35,269 bases of DNA from Ignavibacteria bacterium RBG_16_34_14 (GCA_001802865.1 MHAF01000103.1:1-35269), one strand, 5' to 3'; counted from the first letter of the stretch, positions 8,482 to 17,822 are shown. A program made the numbers and translations. The notes: generated by a model from the sequence alone, not told the origin.

Positions 8482-9200
8482 TAAAGACTCAACCTGTCCT
8501 TAAACTTAATTGCCTGCCTTCGTGAAACTTCAATTTTATGCCCGCCTCTAAGCTTTACAAAAAGCCCGCCATTAAGCCAGGTTTCGATACTATCAATCCA
8601 TTTTAGATTAATAATATGTTTCCTGTTTGCACGGAAGAATGATTTACTGTCTAATCTCTCATCGAGATAATTTAAGGTTCTTAAGATCAGCGGCTTATTC
8701 TCATCAAAGTAAAGACGTACATAATTTCCTTCCGATTCAAACAGCCGGACTGTCTCAAGCTTTACAAACCAGCATCTGTCTCCATCTTTGACAAATACCT
8801 GCTCTTTTTCTGTGAGAATATTACTATCAATCTGGGGCATTCTTTCTTTTTTATTTTTTTCGATTAATTTTTTAACAGTATCTTCAAGCCTTTTGGGTTC
8901 AATAGGTTTTAGAAGATAATCCATAGCATTGTATTCAAATGCTTTTAGTGCATATTCATCATATGCCGTTGTAAAGACGATAATCGGAACGCTGTCTAAT
9001 TCCTCAAGCAAATCAAAACCGCTTTTACCCGGCATCTGGATGTCGAGAAAAACAAGCTCAGGATTAAGCTGAGTTATTTTTTCAAGAGCATCTTCTACAT
9101 TTACAGCTTCACCAACAACATTTATTTCTTTGAAAGGCTGAAGCAGTCTTTTTAATTCAACTCTTGCGAGTCTTTCATCATCAACTATTAATGCTTTCAT
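8481..9200 (-). CDS. LytTR-family response regulator
   Basis: This 239-residue cytoplasmic response regulator should bind DNA when phosphorylated. The N-terminal receiver domain (1-120) has the acidic pair Asp7/Asp8, the phospho-acceptor Asp53 in LVFLDIQMPG, the Thr77-Thr78 switch region and Lys98 in YLLKP. The C-terminal LytTR domain (about 135-239) contains the pattern 'YVRLYFDENKPLILRTLNYLDERL' in two parts, followed by FFRANRKHIINL and KIEVSRRQ, the usual LytTR DNA-binding core. The start is the ATG at 9200, 16 bp after the kinase stop codon, so the two form one transcript and a cognate pair. Target promoters are not identifiable from the sequence. Its stop codon touches the palindromic repeat at 8414-8481. 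Confidence 0.95.
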   Translation of the reverse strand: MKALIVDDERLARVELKRLLQPFKEINVVGEAVNVEDALEKITQLNPELVFLDIQMPGKSGFDLLEELDSVPIIVFTTAYDEYALKAFEYNAMDYLLKPIEPKRLEDTVKKLIEKNKKERMPQIDSNILTEKEQVFVKDGDRCWFVKLETVRLFESEGNYVRLYFDENKPLILRTLNYLDERLDSKSFFRANRKHIINLKWIDSIETWLNGGLFVKLRGGHKIEVSRRQAIKFKDRLSL

Positions 9201-9216
9201 TCTTTATTCCTCCTAT

Positions 9217-10353
9217 TTATCCCGCTAATGGTGGGATTGGAATTATAAGTTCAGCAAGAACTTCGTGTTCATTTTGATTAGAAATTTGAAATTGTGCTTT
9301 TTCTCCATAAATGAGACTAAGCCTGTGTTTGGTATTACTTATCCCAAAGCCAGCGGAAACTTTTATTGCATCAGGATCAATTTGTCCGGTGTTTTTTATT
9401 TTTATATGAAGTTTCGAATCATCTAAGCTTGTTTCGATATTAATTTTTCCGCCTTCGGTTCTTTTTGTAATACCATGTTTAATCCCATTTTCAACAAGTG
9501 TCTGAACCATCATGGGTGGAATTTCTACTTTTCCCGATTTTGAATCAACTTTTATTTCATACTTTAATCTCTCTTCAAAACGGATTTTTTCAAGTGCGAG
9601 ATAATCTTCAACAGCTTGTATCTCTTCTTCAAGAGGAACAGACTCTGCTCTTTCGATTTTTAACGCATACCTTAAAATGTTGGAAAGTTTTGTAACGGCA
9701 GTTTGTGCATTCTGTGGATCTTCTTTTATCAAAGCTCTTATGCTGTTAAGAGCATTGAACATAAAATGAGGATTAAGTTGTGAGCGGAGAGTTCTTAACT
9801 CAAATTCCTTAACTGCATTTTCCCAAATTAATGATTCTATTTCAGCTTTCTTATAATTTTCAAAATAATGAAAAGCAAAATAGATTAAGGACCAAAAAAT
9901 TATTACGCTGCTCAGATTCACAGTTCCAATCAGTAAAGAGGATGGTTTGAATTTGGAAGGATCATATATCTCAAAAATCTGATTTGACGCATAAATGAGG
10001 GAAAATAAAATAGTCCCAACAATTATGCTTGCAATAAAAATTCTCGGTATTAATTTTCTTAAAGAAAGCTCAATCCAGTTATTCTTTTTTATTTTTCCCC
10101 TGTAAAGATGTGTAAAGTATAAGCCGACAGCACACAGAAGAATTGTGCTTATAATTTTTTGCCAGCTTAGAGTATCAACGGTCGCAAGAACCACTAAGTT
10201 TAAAATTGCATAAGCAGACCATCCGGTTACCTGGCAAATTTTATAGAGCTTATTTCTGTCAATCTTTTGTTTTTGTTCTCCCACTCTGTCTGTTAAAGGC
10301 AGTTGTTCATTTAAGTAGCTGCCCTTCTCCTGTCCTTTCGATACATAAAACAT
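9217..10353 (-). CDS. LytS/YehU-type sensor histidine kinase
   Basis: This is a 378-residue inner-membrane sensor. About 40 cytoplasmic residues precede four hydrophobic helices (about 44-62, 66-84, 102-122 and 140-164), which end in a FHYFENYKKAEIESLIWENA linker. The His_kinase domain of this class (PF06580) is clear. His196 sits in LRSQLNPHFMFNALNSIRAL. The ATPase part has the N-box LVENGIKHG (Asn289) and the G-box segment SAGFGISNTKHRL. No periplasmic sensing domain is present; loops between helices are short, so the signal is probably sensed in or at the membrane. It is the first gene of a two-gene minus-strand unit with the LytTR regulator. The ligand is unknown. Confidence 0.93.
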   Translation of the reverse strand: MFYVSKGQEKGSYLNEQLPLTDRVGEQKQKIDRNKLYKICQVTGWSAYAILNLVVLATVDTLSWQKIISTILLCAVGLYFTHLYRGKIKKNNWIELSLRKLIPRIFIASIIVGTILFSLIYASNQIFEIYDPSKFKPSSLLIGTVNLSSVIIFWSLIYFAFHYFENYKKAEIESLIWENAVKEFELRTLRSQLNPHFMFNALNSIRALIKEDPQNAQTAVTKLSNILRYALKIERAESVPLEEEIQAVEDYLALEKIRFEERLKYEIKVDSKSGKVEIPPMMVQTLVENGIKHGITKRTEGGKINIETSLDDSKLHIKIKNTGQIDPDAIKVSAGFGISNTKHRLSLIYGEKAQFQISNQNEHEVLAELIIPIPPLAG

Positions 10354-10510
10354 TGTTAATATAATCTTATCGCTGTTAAAAGAAAATTATTGTTTTATGG
10401 TTTCACCTTTTAAAATTAACTTATATGATGATAAAGCTCCTACCATTTATTATCAGAGGTGTTAAACAGGGATATGTGGGGTTGATTTAAGAAGAAGTTT
10501 TTAAAATAAG

Positions 10511-10541
10511 TCGCAGCACAGATTAGTAATCTGTGCTACGA
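10511..10541. repeat. Palindromic intergenic repeat (AGCACAGATTA type) downstream of rseP
   Basis: The left arm TCGCAGCACAGATTA and the right arm TAATCTGTGCTACGA are inverted copies with one mismatch in 15 positions, separated by a single G. The hairpin lies 9 bp after the rseP stop codon. On the minus strand it is followed by GCGACTTATTTT, so it may also terminate the dxr-rseP transcript, though the U-tract is weak. Confidence 0.7.
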
Positions 10542-10549
10542 TAAAATAT

Positions 10550-11905
10550 TCAAAGCGTCAGTATATCATTATAAATTATAAAAGCCATTAGAAGGAGAAG
10601 GAGAACAAATCCAGTATTCTGTATTGCAACTTTAACTTTAACCGGGATTTCTTTTTTAGTTATTCCTTCTATTAAAATTATTATTAGGTGTCCTCCATCG
10701 AGAACAGGGAAGGGAAGAATATTAATTATAGCTAAACTAAGACTTAACATTGCAAGGAAGATAAGAAAACTTACAAGACCTGTATCAGCCGAGCGTGCGG
10801 CGAACTGTGCGATCTTTACCGGACCTCCAAAAGCTTTTCCAAACTCAAGCTCTCCACCAATAACTTTACCAAGCATACGGAACGTAAGTTTGGTTATTCC
10901 CACAATATCAATCCAGCCATAATAGAAAGATTCAAAGAAACCGTAGCTTTCATATTCAACTTTTCCGGTAAATGGATTACTAATCAATATCCCAATTATA
11001 CCATCAGTACCGGGAGTAACCGCAACATTTAATGTATCGCTATTCCTTGTTAAAAGAATATCTACAGGTTTTTCTTTGCTGTTCCGTATTATTTTAGTAA
11101 CCTGCGAACTTGTATAAACTGATGTATCATTTAATTGTAGAAAAACATCTCCTGCAATGATTCCCACTTTTTCCGCCGGGGAGTTTTTCACCACTTCATT
11201 AATTGTTGGTCTGCCTAATCCTTCGGGTATAAGAAACCTTTCAGAAGTCTCTTCAGGAATCATTGTCCGCGAGAAGGAGAGATATTCTATTTTATCATTA
11301 CGTTCAACTTTAAGAGTAAGATCCTCGCCGAGAGTATTTATAAGAAGTTCCCCAAACAGGTCTTCCCAGTTATTTACTTGTTTTCCATTAACTGCAAGTA
11401 TTTCATCTCCTGAAACAAAACCTATTGAATCAGCAGCACTGTTGGGAATAACATAACCCACTGTGGTTGTTTTGGTAATTGGTTTTTCCTGGAAGTAATT
11501 TCGGCCCCAGAAAATTGCCCAGGCAAGGAGAAGGTTCATTAAAACGCCTGCAGTAATTACAATTACTTTCATCCACACTGGCTTAGCGCGGAATTCATAT
11601 GGTTGGGGTTCCTTATCTGCAAATTTAACATCCATACTTTCATCAACCATACCAGCTATTTTTACATAACCGCCTAAAGGTAAAAGGCAAAGCCTGTAAT
11701 CGGTATTTCCCTGTCCGTCAAAATCTTTTGGTAATTCTCCAAAAGTAAAACCACTTATTTTATTCCAGCCGAAAAGACGTTTACCAAAACCAATTGCAAA
11801 AACATCAGCTCTCATTCCGCAAAGTTTTGCAGCAGCGAAATGACCGAATTCATGAACAAAAACAAGAATACCTATTGTAATAGCAAAATAGATTACATAT
11901 TCCAT
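10550..11905 (-). CDS. rseP: RseP-type site-2 intramembrane metalloprotease
   Basis: This 451-residue inner-membrane zinc protease cleaves transmembrane segments, classically of anti-sigma factors and signal-peptide remnants. The zinc site HEFGH lies at residues 18-22, in the first transmembrane helix. The second conserved motif NILPFPVLDGGH is at 395-406, where Asp403 is the third ligand. Two PDZ domains are recognisable between them. One is around 148-200 (VIPNSAADSIGFVSGDEILAVNGK) and the other around 230-290 (VVKNSPAEKVGIIAGDVFLQLND). The GGPVKIAQ segment precedes the last helices, as in RseP. Length matches E. coli RseP (450). It follows dxr by 87 bp on the same strand, a common pairing, and ends at a palindromic repeat. 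No anti-sigma factor gene is visible nearby. Confidence 0.96.
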   Translation of the reverse strand: MEYVIYFAITIGILVFVHEFGHFAAAKLCGMRADVFAIGFGKRLFGWNKISGFTFGELPKDFDGQGNTDYRLCLLPLGGYVKIAGMVDESMDVKFADKEPQPYEFRAKPVWMKVIVITAGVLMNLLLAWAIFWGRNYFQEKPITKTTTVGYVIPNSAADSIGFVSGDEILAVNGKQVNNWEDLFGELLINTLGEDLTLKVERNDKIEYLSFSRTMIPEETSERFLIPEGLGRPTINEVVKNSPAEKVGIIAGDVFLQLNDTSVYTSSQVTKIIRNSKEKPVDILLTRNSDTLNVAVTPGTDGIIGILISNPFTGKVEYESYGFFESFYYGWIDIVGITKLTFRMLGKVIGGELEFGKAFGGPVKIAQFAARSADTGLVSFLIFLAMLSLSLAIINILPFPVLDGGHLIIILIEGITKKEIPVKVKVAIQNTGFVLLLLLMAFIIYNDILTL

Positions 11906-11992
11906 TTAGAGAGATGCTCCTATAAAAATTCAGAGTGTAAAAATATAAAATAAAACAAATTAAATGCCGTAAAGAATTTAAGAAAAATTATC

Positions 11993-13135
11993 TTAAGTGA
12001 GGCTATCTGCAAACTTGCGTGTAGCTTTATCACACTCAATTATCGTTTCAAGATCGGGAGATTTATGATTTTCAATTTTATTCAAAGCCCTATCAATAAT
12101 TGAAGGAATATGATTGAAGCTTATATTACCATTCAGAAATTTTTCGACAGCAATCTCATTGGCTGCATTAAGAACACATGGTGCAGTTCCTGAAGCAGAA
12201 AGCGTATCATAAGCAAGCTGCAGGCATTTGAACTTATCCAAATCTGGTTCTGAAAAAGTAAGCTCTCTTATTTTTTTAAAATCAGTTTTTGCAAAATCAT
12301 TCTTTAATCTTTCCGGGAAAGAAAGTGCATATTGAATTGGCAGCCTCATATCCGGGATACCAAGCTGAGCTTTAATTGAACCATCTGCAAATTCAACCAT
12401 TGAATGAATAATTGACTGTGGATGAATGACAACTTCAATTTTTTCTTTTGGAAACCCAAAGAGCCAGTGAGCTTCAATTACCTCGAGTCCTTTATTCATT
12501 AATGAAGCAGAATCAATTGTTATTTTATTTCCCATCTTCCAGTTGGGATGAGCAAGTGCTTCCTCAACAGTTACATTATCCAATTCTTTTTTTGTCTTCT
12601 TCAGGAAAGGGCCACCTGAAGCAGTAAGAATAAGTTTTTCTACTTCTTCAATTTTTTCTCCGACAAGACATTGATAAATTGCACTATGTTCAGAATCAAC
12701 AGGTATAATTTCCGCATTATATTCTTTTGCCAGATTTGTTATTAACTCTCCAGCAACAACAAGAGTTTCCTTATTTGCCAGGGCCAATCTTTTTCCTCTT
12801 TTTACTGCTTCAATAGTTGGAAGCAACCCGGCAAAACCAACCATTGCACCGAGCAGAATATCATAATCACAGTTGGCTGCGGCATAGATTAGTCCCTCAA
12901 CTCCGGAAAGTATTTTACAATTGATATTACTGGTGTTTCTCAGCTTTTCAGCAGCGGATTCATTAACAACCACAACAAGTTCAGGTTTGAATTCCTGGAT
13001 CTGAGGTATTAAGAGATCAATTCGGGTATTAATTGTGAGAGCAGAAACCGAGAATTTGTCTGTATGCTTTCTGATTACATCAAGGGCGTTAATTCCGATT
13101 GAGCCTGTTGAACCAAGTATTAAAATATTCTTCAT
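11993..13135 (-). CDS. dxr: 1-deoxy-D-xylulose 5-phosphate reductoisomerase
   Basis: This 380-residue cytoplasmic enzyme converts DXP to 2-C-methyl-D-erythritol 4-phosphate with NADPH, the second step of the MEP isoprenoid pathway. The N-terminal NADPH-binding motif GSTGSIG is at residues 8-14. ANKETLVVAGE, PVDSEHSAIYQCL, LTASGGPF and HPNWKMGNKITIDSASLMNKGLEVIEAHWLF (a family block spanning the metal and substrate sites) are all intact. The start at 13135 (ATG, family-typical MKNILILGS) leaves a 186-bp divergent region shared with the haem-motif porin. The other MEP gene in the window is ispG, about 14 kb away. Length is normal for the family (about 385). Confidence 0.97.
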   Translation of the reverse strand: MKNILILGSTGSIGINALDVIRKHTDKFSVSALTINTRIDLLIPQIQEFKPELVVVVNESAAEKLRNTSNINCKILSGVEGLIYAAANCDYDILLGAMVGFAGLLPTIEAVKRGKRLALANKETLVVAGELITNLAKEYNAEIIPVDSEHSAIYQCLVGEKIEEVEKLILTASGGPFLKKTKKELDNVTVEEALAHPNWKMGNKITIDSASLMNKGLEVIEAHWLFGFPKEKIEVVIHPQSIIHSMVEFADGSIKAQLGIPDMRLPIQYALSFPERLKNDFAKTDFKKIRELTFSEPDLDKFKCLQLAYDTLSASGTAPCVLNAANEIAVEKFLNGNISFNHIPSIIDRALNKIENHKSPDLETIIECDKATRKFADSLT

Positions 13136-13263
13136 CTTTACTCAAAAAAAGCTTTTAAACCTATAAAAGATAGAAATGTTAATCAATGTAATTTACTAAG
13201 ATAGATTCAAAAATATCATCTTTGGAGCTAATGGCACTTTTTGAAATCTTAATGTACTAAAAC

Positions 13264-13292
13264 TTGGCTTTTTAGCATTTCAAAGGTTAAAT
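13264..13292 (+). promoter_or_regulatory. Candidate sigma-70-like promoter of the CXXCH beta-barrel gene
   Basis: TTGGCT and TTAAAT are separated by exactly 17 bp, ending 29 bp before the ATG at 13322. A GAGG Shine-Dalgarno-like site follows 7 bases before the start. The hexamers match consensus only partly, so this is a suggestion from spacing and position. Confidence 0.35.
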
Positions 13293-13321
13293 TCGTTCAT
13301 CCACAAACAATCGAGGTTGCT

Positions 13322-14461
13322 ATGAAAATTAAATATTACCTTCTTTCTTTTCTAATGTTAATCTTTTTTTCAGAAATTCATTCACTGCCAAGATTCAGTT
13401 TAAGAGGAGGTGGTGGGGACTGTTTAGGATGCCATGTTAATCCAACCGGCGGTAATATGAGGAATAAAAGCGGATGGGGTTTTGGGAAAAATGTTCTTCC
13501 TATGATTACTCCTGAGGATGATTTCCAGATGAGCAATAAGATTGGTGATAATATTCAATTAGGACTTGACTTGAGGGGACAAACTCTATTAAAAACGATT
13601 CCTTCGACAGATGGGAATAAATATAAAATAGATTTCCAGAGAATGACCGGAAGCATTTATACTAATATTGATCTTTCAGAAAAGATAAATGTGTTTACAC
13701 GGTATGATTTCATACAGCAAATATGGGAAGCTTATGGAGTTGCACATATTCTACCAAATAACAGCTATGTAAAAGGAGGGGCGTTCCAGCCAAATTACGG
13801 GATAAGGCTTGATGACCATACTGCTTACATAAGAGGAGGAGATCTCGACCTTCTTTTTAGTACAAATGTTAAAACAGGATTACTTTACGATCCCCGTTAT
13901 ATTGAGACTGGTGTAGAATTAGGATTTTATTTTAGTGATTTTGCTTTTTTAACCGCAAGTGTTGGTAACCCGCGCAGTTCATTACTTTTCGAGTACGATC
14001 CTGTTTATACAGCTAATTTAAAAATACAACCTGAGATTGGAGAAAATAAAGCTTTATTCTTTGGTGGTTCAATTGCTGCTTTCAGGGGCTTTATACCTAT
14101 TATAGGTCGTGTTTTTCCGGAAGTAAAAATGTACGGAGGTTATGTTGGATTTGGCATTGGTGATTTTACAATTATGGGAGAATATGATATGGCGAATGAT
14201 TATCTCTATAAAGATTCTGCATCAACAGCTTTAATGGTTGAGGTTGCATATAGAATAATCAAAGGTCTCGAAGCAGTTGTGAGGTTGGATAGATTTGATC
14301 CTAACTCTGATATTGATAAAGATGAATATACCAGAGTTATAATCGGTTTTGAAATTTTCCCATACAGCTTTATAGAAATAAAACCGCAATACAGGATACA
14401 AATGGAAGATCCAAGTATAGATAACGATTCTGCTCTGATTCAGTTTCATATCTGGTATTAA
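13322..14461 (+). CDS. Outer-membrane beta-barrel protein with one c-type haem motif
   Basis: This 379-residue protein has a Sec signal peptide (about residues 1-21, ending EIHS). Directly after it comes DCLGCHVNPTGG, where Cys34, Cys37 and His38 form a CXXCH haem c attachment motif within an otherwise glycine-rich lead. The segment MRNKSGWGFGKN follows. From about residue 75 the sequence alternates in the manner of transmembrane beta-strands (LGLDLRGQTLL, NVFTRYDFIQQIW, KMYGGYVGFGIGDF). It ends in the strand IQFHIW plus tyrosine, a typical outer-membrane insertion signal. The combination suggests an outer-membrane barrel carrying a single haem near the periplasmic face, possibly in electron transfer. 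The haem reading rests on the motif alone. It is a single gene with GAGG upstream of the ATG and a terminator-like hairpin downstream. I do not recognise a named family. Confidence 0.75.
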   Translation: MKIKYYLLSFLMLIFFSEIHSLPRFSLRGGGGDCLGCHVNPTGGNMRNKSGWGFGKNVLPMITPEDDFQMSNKIGDNIQLGLDLRGQTLLKTIPSTDGNKYKIDFQRMTGSIYTNIDLSEKINVFTRYDFIQQIWEAYGVAHILPNNSYVKGGAFQPNYGIRLDDHTAYIRGGDLDLLFSTNVKTGLLYDPRYIETGVELGFYFSDFAFLTASVGNPRSSLLFEYDPVYTANLKIQPEIGENKALFFGGSIAAFRGFIPIIGRVFPEVKMYGGYVGFGIGDFTIMGEYDMANDYLYKDSASTALMVEVAYRIIKGLEAVVRLDRFDPNSDIDKDEYTRVIIGFEIFPYSFIEIKPQYRIQMEDPSIDNDSALIQFHIWY

Positions 14462-14475
14462 GTTTTTTTATTTAA

Positions 14476-14496
14476 GTGAGGCTCATTAAGCCTCAC
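14476..14496 (+). terminator. Terminator-like hairpin after the CXXCH barrel gene
   Basis: GTGAGGCT and AGCCTCAC pair perfectly over 8 bp around a 5-base loop, starting 14 bases after the stop codon. The following sequence ATTTCTTAATT is only moderately T-rich, so termination strength is uncertain. Confidence 0.6.
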
Positions 14497-14606
14497 ATTT
14501 CTTAATTATTCTTTCTATCAAGGTTCTTTTTGGGGAATGGATAATGAAAATCCAAATGACATCCAAGCTTACTTTTAATTTTCCCGAATCCCTCCTCATT
14601 TCTCCC

Positions 14607-14638
14607 TTGAATCACCGATTTAAAAATTGCTAAGTTTG
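14607..14638 (+). promoter_or_regulatory. Candidate Bacteroidetes-type promoter of the TPR-clpX unit
   Basis: TTG, a 21-bp spacer and TAAGTTTG match the TTG/TAnnTTTG pattern known for Bacteroidetes primary sigma factors. The -7 element ends 4 bases before the ATG at 14643. Initiation at the usual distance would give a leaderless or nearly leaderless mRNA. No Shine-Dalgarno site is present. Confidence 0.35.
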
Positions 14639-14642
14639 CACT

Positions 14643-16490
14643 ATGTTAAAACAAATTTTTCCATTTCTAATACTCATAAGCTTCTCTGTTTACTCCCAGC
14701 AGGATATAATGAACCGATTTATGCTTGGGCAGAATCTTGAACAAAGCGGACAGTTTACAAAAGCCAGGCAGATTTTTGAAGAATTATACCGCCAGCAGCC
14801 TAGTAATTTTCAGTTCTTTGATGCACTCAACAGAGTTTATATTCAGTTAAAGGAGTATGATAACTCAATAAGTATTATTGAGCAGCGGTTAAATTCAAAT
14901 CAGCAGGATATTAATCTTTATGGACTTCTGGGAAAAACCTACTACCTGAAAGGTGATGAGAAAAAAGCTTTTGAAACCTGGGATGAGGCTCTCAAAAAAT
15001 TTCCCGATAACCCAACTTCATACCGGACAATGGCAAATTATGCAATTGAAAGAAGAGCTTTTGAAAAAGCAATTGAAATTCTGAATAATGGAAAGGAAGT
15101 AACTGATGATCCAAGAATTTTTTCATTCGATCTTGCTAACATTTATTCCCTTACAATGAGATATAAGGATGCGGCAAAAGAATATTGTGCTTTAATTTCA
15201 TCTTATCCAAACCAGTACCAATTGATTGAATCCAAAATCCTTTCTTATATAAATAAACCTGATGCACTCGATGAAACCATTGAGGTTGTTGAAGAATACA
15301 GGAAAGGTGAGGCACTTGAATTTGATTATATGCTTGCAAGACTTCTGATGGAAAAGGATGAGCTTAATAAAGCATTTGAGATTTATCTGGAGATAGATAA
15401 AAAACAAAATAATCTCGGAGCCGATCTTTATAATTTTGCCAACTTTGCTTATATGGAAAAGGAGTATGAGCTTGCTTCAAAAGTTTTTAATGAAGTAATT
15501 CAGCGGTACCCAAATTCTCCTGTAATATCTTCTGCAAAGCTTGGATATGCTAAAACTATGGAAGAAGTTCTGAATAAAAAATCTGCTGGGGATGATAATT
15601 CCTGGAAACCATTTTATAAATCAGGAAAGCTTAATAATGATGAAATTGAAAAAGTTGTTACTGCATATAATGAACTAACTGAACTTTATCCTCATACAGA
15701 AGTTGCCGGTGAATCTTTATTAAGAATGGGAAAAATTTATTTGTACAAGAAAAATGATCTATCGTCAGCCGAAAATTATTTTAACCGTGTTATTAAAGAT
15801 TATAGAAACTTCCGTTTTATATTTGATGCATATAAAGAACTGGCAGTAATTAATATTTTTAGAGATGATTTAAACTCTGCGGAACAAAATCTTATGAATA
15901 TTGCCGGGAACAATCAGGCTGTTGAAGATCAGAAAAATCTTGCAAGGTATGAGCTTGCAAAAGTTAAATTTTATAATGGAGATTTTTCTTCAGCAAAAAA
16001 GTATCTTAACGAAGTTCTTAATAATTTAAAAGATAATATTGCAAATGATGCAATTGATCTTTCACTTCTTCTGAACACAAATATGAATGATTCGTCTAAT
16101 CTTCTGATATTTGCAAAGGCGGAAAAGTTTACCGCACAGGGAAAATATGAGGAAGCTTCAACTTTATTCAAGGAGGTTGCATCTAACAAGCAGGGTTTCG
16201 TATTGCAAAACAGGGCTGAACTAAGAGAAGCGGAAATTGAACTTGCTATGGGTAATCTTGAAGGATCAATATCTGTCTTAATTGAAATTTCTTCCGAAAA
16301 AGAGAGGAATATATATGCAGACAGAGCATTATTTTTGTTGGGAAGAATCTATCATTATGGCTTAAAAGATGATATTAAAGCCACAGAGATGTTTGAGAGT
16401 TTGCTTGCAAAATTCCCCAACTCCTTATATCTTGATGAAACAAGAGAGGAAATAATAAAAATAAGGGACAAAGTTAAACAAGGAACATAA
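14643..16490 (+). CDS. Secreted tetratricopeptide-repeat protein
   Basis: This 615-residue protein has a signal peptide (residues 1-18, ending SVYSQ), so it acts in the periplasm or at the outer membrane. The rest is a chain of TPR-like helical pairs. Examples are residues 31-60 (EQSGQFTKARQIFEELYRQQ), about 95-125 (LKGDEKKAFETWDEALKKFP) and about 262-290 (MEKEYELASKVFNEVIQRYP). Later units carry the tol-pal/BamD-like pattern 'YPHTEVAGESLLRMGKIYLYKK' and '...KFPNSLYLDETREEI'. No enzymatic domain is visible, so a scaffold or assembly role is likely, but the partner is unknown. Its TAA is immediately followed by the clpX ATG, so the two genes are almost certainly translated from one mRNA. The repeat count was estimated by eye. 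Confidence 0.85.
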   Translation: MLKQIFPFLILISFSVYSQQDIMNRFMLGQNLEQSGQFTKARQIFEELYRQQPSNFQFFDALNRVYIQLKEYDNSISIIEQRLNSNQQDINLYGLLGKTYYLKGDEKKAFETWDEALKKFPDNPTSYRTMANYAIERRAFEKAIEILNNGKEVTDDPRIFSFDLANIYSLTMRYKDAAKEYCALISSYPNQYQLIESKILSYINKPDALDETIEVVEEYRKGEALEFDYMLARLLMEKDELNKAFEIYLEIDKKQNNLGADLYNFANFAYMEKEYELASKVFNEVIQRYPNSPVISSAKLGYAKTMEEVLNKKSAGDDNSWKPFYKSGKLNNDEIEKVVTAYNELTELYPHTEVAGESLLRMGKIYLYKKNDLSSAENYFNRVIKDYRNFRFIFDAYKELAVINIFRDDLNSAEQNLMNIAGNNQAVEDQKNLARYELAKVKFYNGDFSSAKKYLNEVLNNLKDNIANDAIDLSLLLNTNMNDSSNLLIFAKAEKFTAQGKYEEASTLFKEVASNKQGFVLQNRAELREAEIELAMGNLEGSISVLIEISSEKERNIYADRALFLLGRIYHYGLKDDIKATEMFESLLAKFPNSLYLDETREEIIKIRDKVKQGT

Positions 16491-17741
16491 ATGGCTAAAA
16501 AGCAGAACCAAAAAATAGTTAAATGTTCTTTTTGCGGAAGAGATGGCAGTGAAGTCGGGAGTATGATTGCTGGTCCGGATGTGTATATCTGCGATATTTG
16601 TATTGGAAGCAGTGTAGATATTCTCAGGAATAACCTGGCTGCTTTTAATAATACAAAGACAAAAAGTTATGAGCACCATACACCTTCAACAATAAAAAAA
16701 TCTCTTGATGAATATGTAATCGGACAGGAGAGAGCAAAGAAAGTTTTATCGGTTGCGGTTTATAATCATTATAAAAGAATTAATTCCCGTTCAAATTTCT
16801 TTGAGTTTGATGATGTTGAAATTGAAAAGAGCAATATACTTTTAATGGGTCCTACAGGAGTAGGAAAAACTCTTCTTGCACAAACACTTTCTAAAATTCT
16901 TGATGTGCCTTTTGCAATTGCAGATGCAACGACTTTAACAGAAGCCGGCTATGTTGGCGATGATGTTGAAACTGTTCTTGTCCATCTTTTGCAGGCTGCA
17001 GATTATAACCTAGAACGTGCTCAGCGAGGTATTGTTTACATTGATGAAATTGATAAGATTGCGAGGAAGAGTGAGAGTGCGTCAATAACAAGAGATGTTT
17101 CCGGTGAAGGCGTACAGCAGGCACTGCTTAAGATTCTTGAGGGTACGGTTGCGGGGGTTCCGCCAAAAGGAGGAAGAAAACATCCTGAGCAGAGTTTAAT
17201 AAATGTTAACACAAAAAATATTTTGTTTATAGTCGGCGGGGCTTTTGAAAGTATTGACAAAATTATTGCAGCAAGGATTAACAAAAATAAGATGGGCTTT
17301 ATCTCTGATATAAAAAGTAAAAATAATGATGAGGATTTGTTAAAATATGTTCAGCCGGAGGACCTTTTACGTTTTGGTTTAATCCCTGAACTTATAGGCA
17401 GACTCCCTGTTATCGCTCCGCTTCATGCTCTTTCTAAAGAGGCATTCAAAAGCATTCTTACAGAACCAAAGAATGCAATACTCAAGCAATATAAAAAATT
17501 ATTTATGATGGAAGGAATAGAGCTTGAGTTCGATCCTTTTTCAATTGAAGCAATCGTTGGAAAAGCTATGGAAAGAAAAACCGGTGCGCGAGCACTTCGT
17601 TCAATAGTTGAAGATATAATGCTTGATATAATGTTTGATTTACCTAACAAAGATAAAGTTGAGAAATGTATTATAACCAAAGATGTGATTGAAAAAGGTT
17701 TAGAGCCTATTTATCTCGAAAGTGACAGGAAATCAGCATAA
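16491..17741 (+). CDS. clpX: ATP-dependent Clp protease ATP-binding subunit ClpX
   Basis: This 416-residue AAA+ unfoldase feeds substrates to ClpP. The N-terminal zinc-binding domain has Cys12, Cys15, Cys34 and Cys37. The AAA+ core shows Walker A GPTGVGKT (120-127), the pore-loop GYVG (153-156), Walker B IDEID (184-188), the RKH loop in GGRKHPEQ and the sensor-2 block [13 protein letters not shown]. The ClpP-docking loop position reads NKMGFISD, so the usual IGF tripeptide is MGF. No clpP gene is in the window. The ATG follows the upstream TPR stop codon with no gap, which indicates translational coupling. Length is close to E. coli ClpX (424). Confidence 0.97.
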   Translation: MAKKQNQKIVKCSFCGRDGSEVGSMIAGPDVYICDICIGSSVDILRNNLAAFNNTKTKSYEHHTPSTIKKSLDEYVIGQERAKKVLSVAVYNHYKRINSRSNFFEFDDVEIEKSNILLMGPTGVGKTLLAQTLSKILDVPFAIADATTLTEAGYVGDDVETVLVHLLQAADYNLERAQRGIVYIDEIDKIARKSESASITRDVSGEGVQQALLKILEGTVAGVPPKGGRKHPEQSLINVNTKNILFIVGGAFESIDKIIAARINKNKMGFISDIKSKNNDEDLLKYVQPEDLLRFGLIPELIGRLPVIAPLHALSKEAFKSILTEPKNAILKQYKKLFMMEGIELEFDPFSIEAIVGKAMERKTGARALRSIVEDIMLDIMFDLPNKDKVEKCIITKDVIEKGLEPIYLESDRKSA

Positions 17742-17773
17742 TAGAATATTTAATAATTGATTTATGGATTGTC

Positions 17774-17794
17774 ATGCCGGACTTGTTCCGGCAT
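17774..17794. repeat. Palindromic intergenic repeat after clpX
   Basis: ATGCCGGA and TCCGGCAT form a perfect 8-bp stem around CTTGT, flanked by GTC and CTCTTTG. It begins 33 bases after the clpX stop codon, so it could also end the TPR-clpX transcript on the plus strand. The loop CTTGT is the same as in the first hairpin of the repeat at 8414. Confidence 0.65.
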
Positions 17795-17822
17795 CTCTTT
17801 GTAATAATAAATAATTTTTGCC

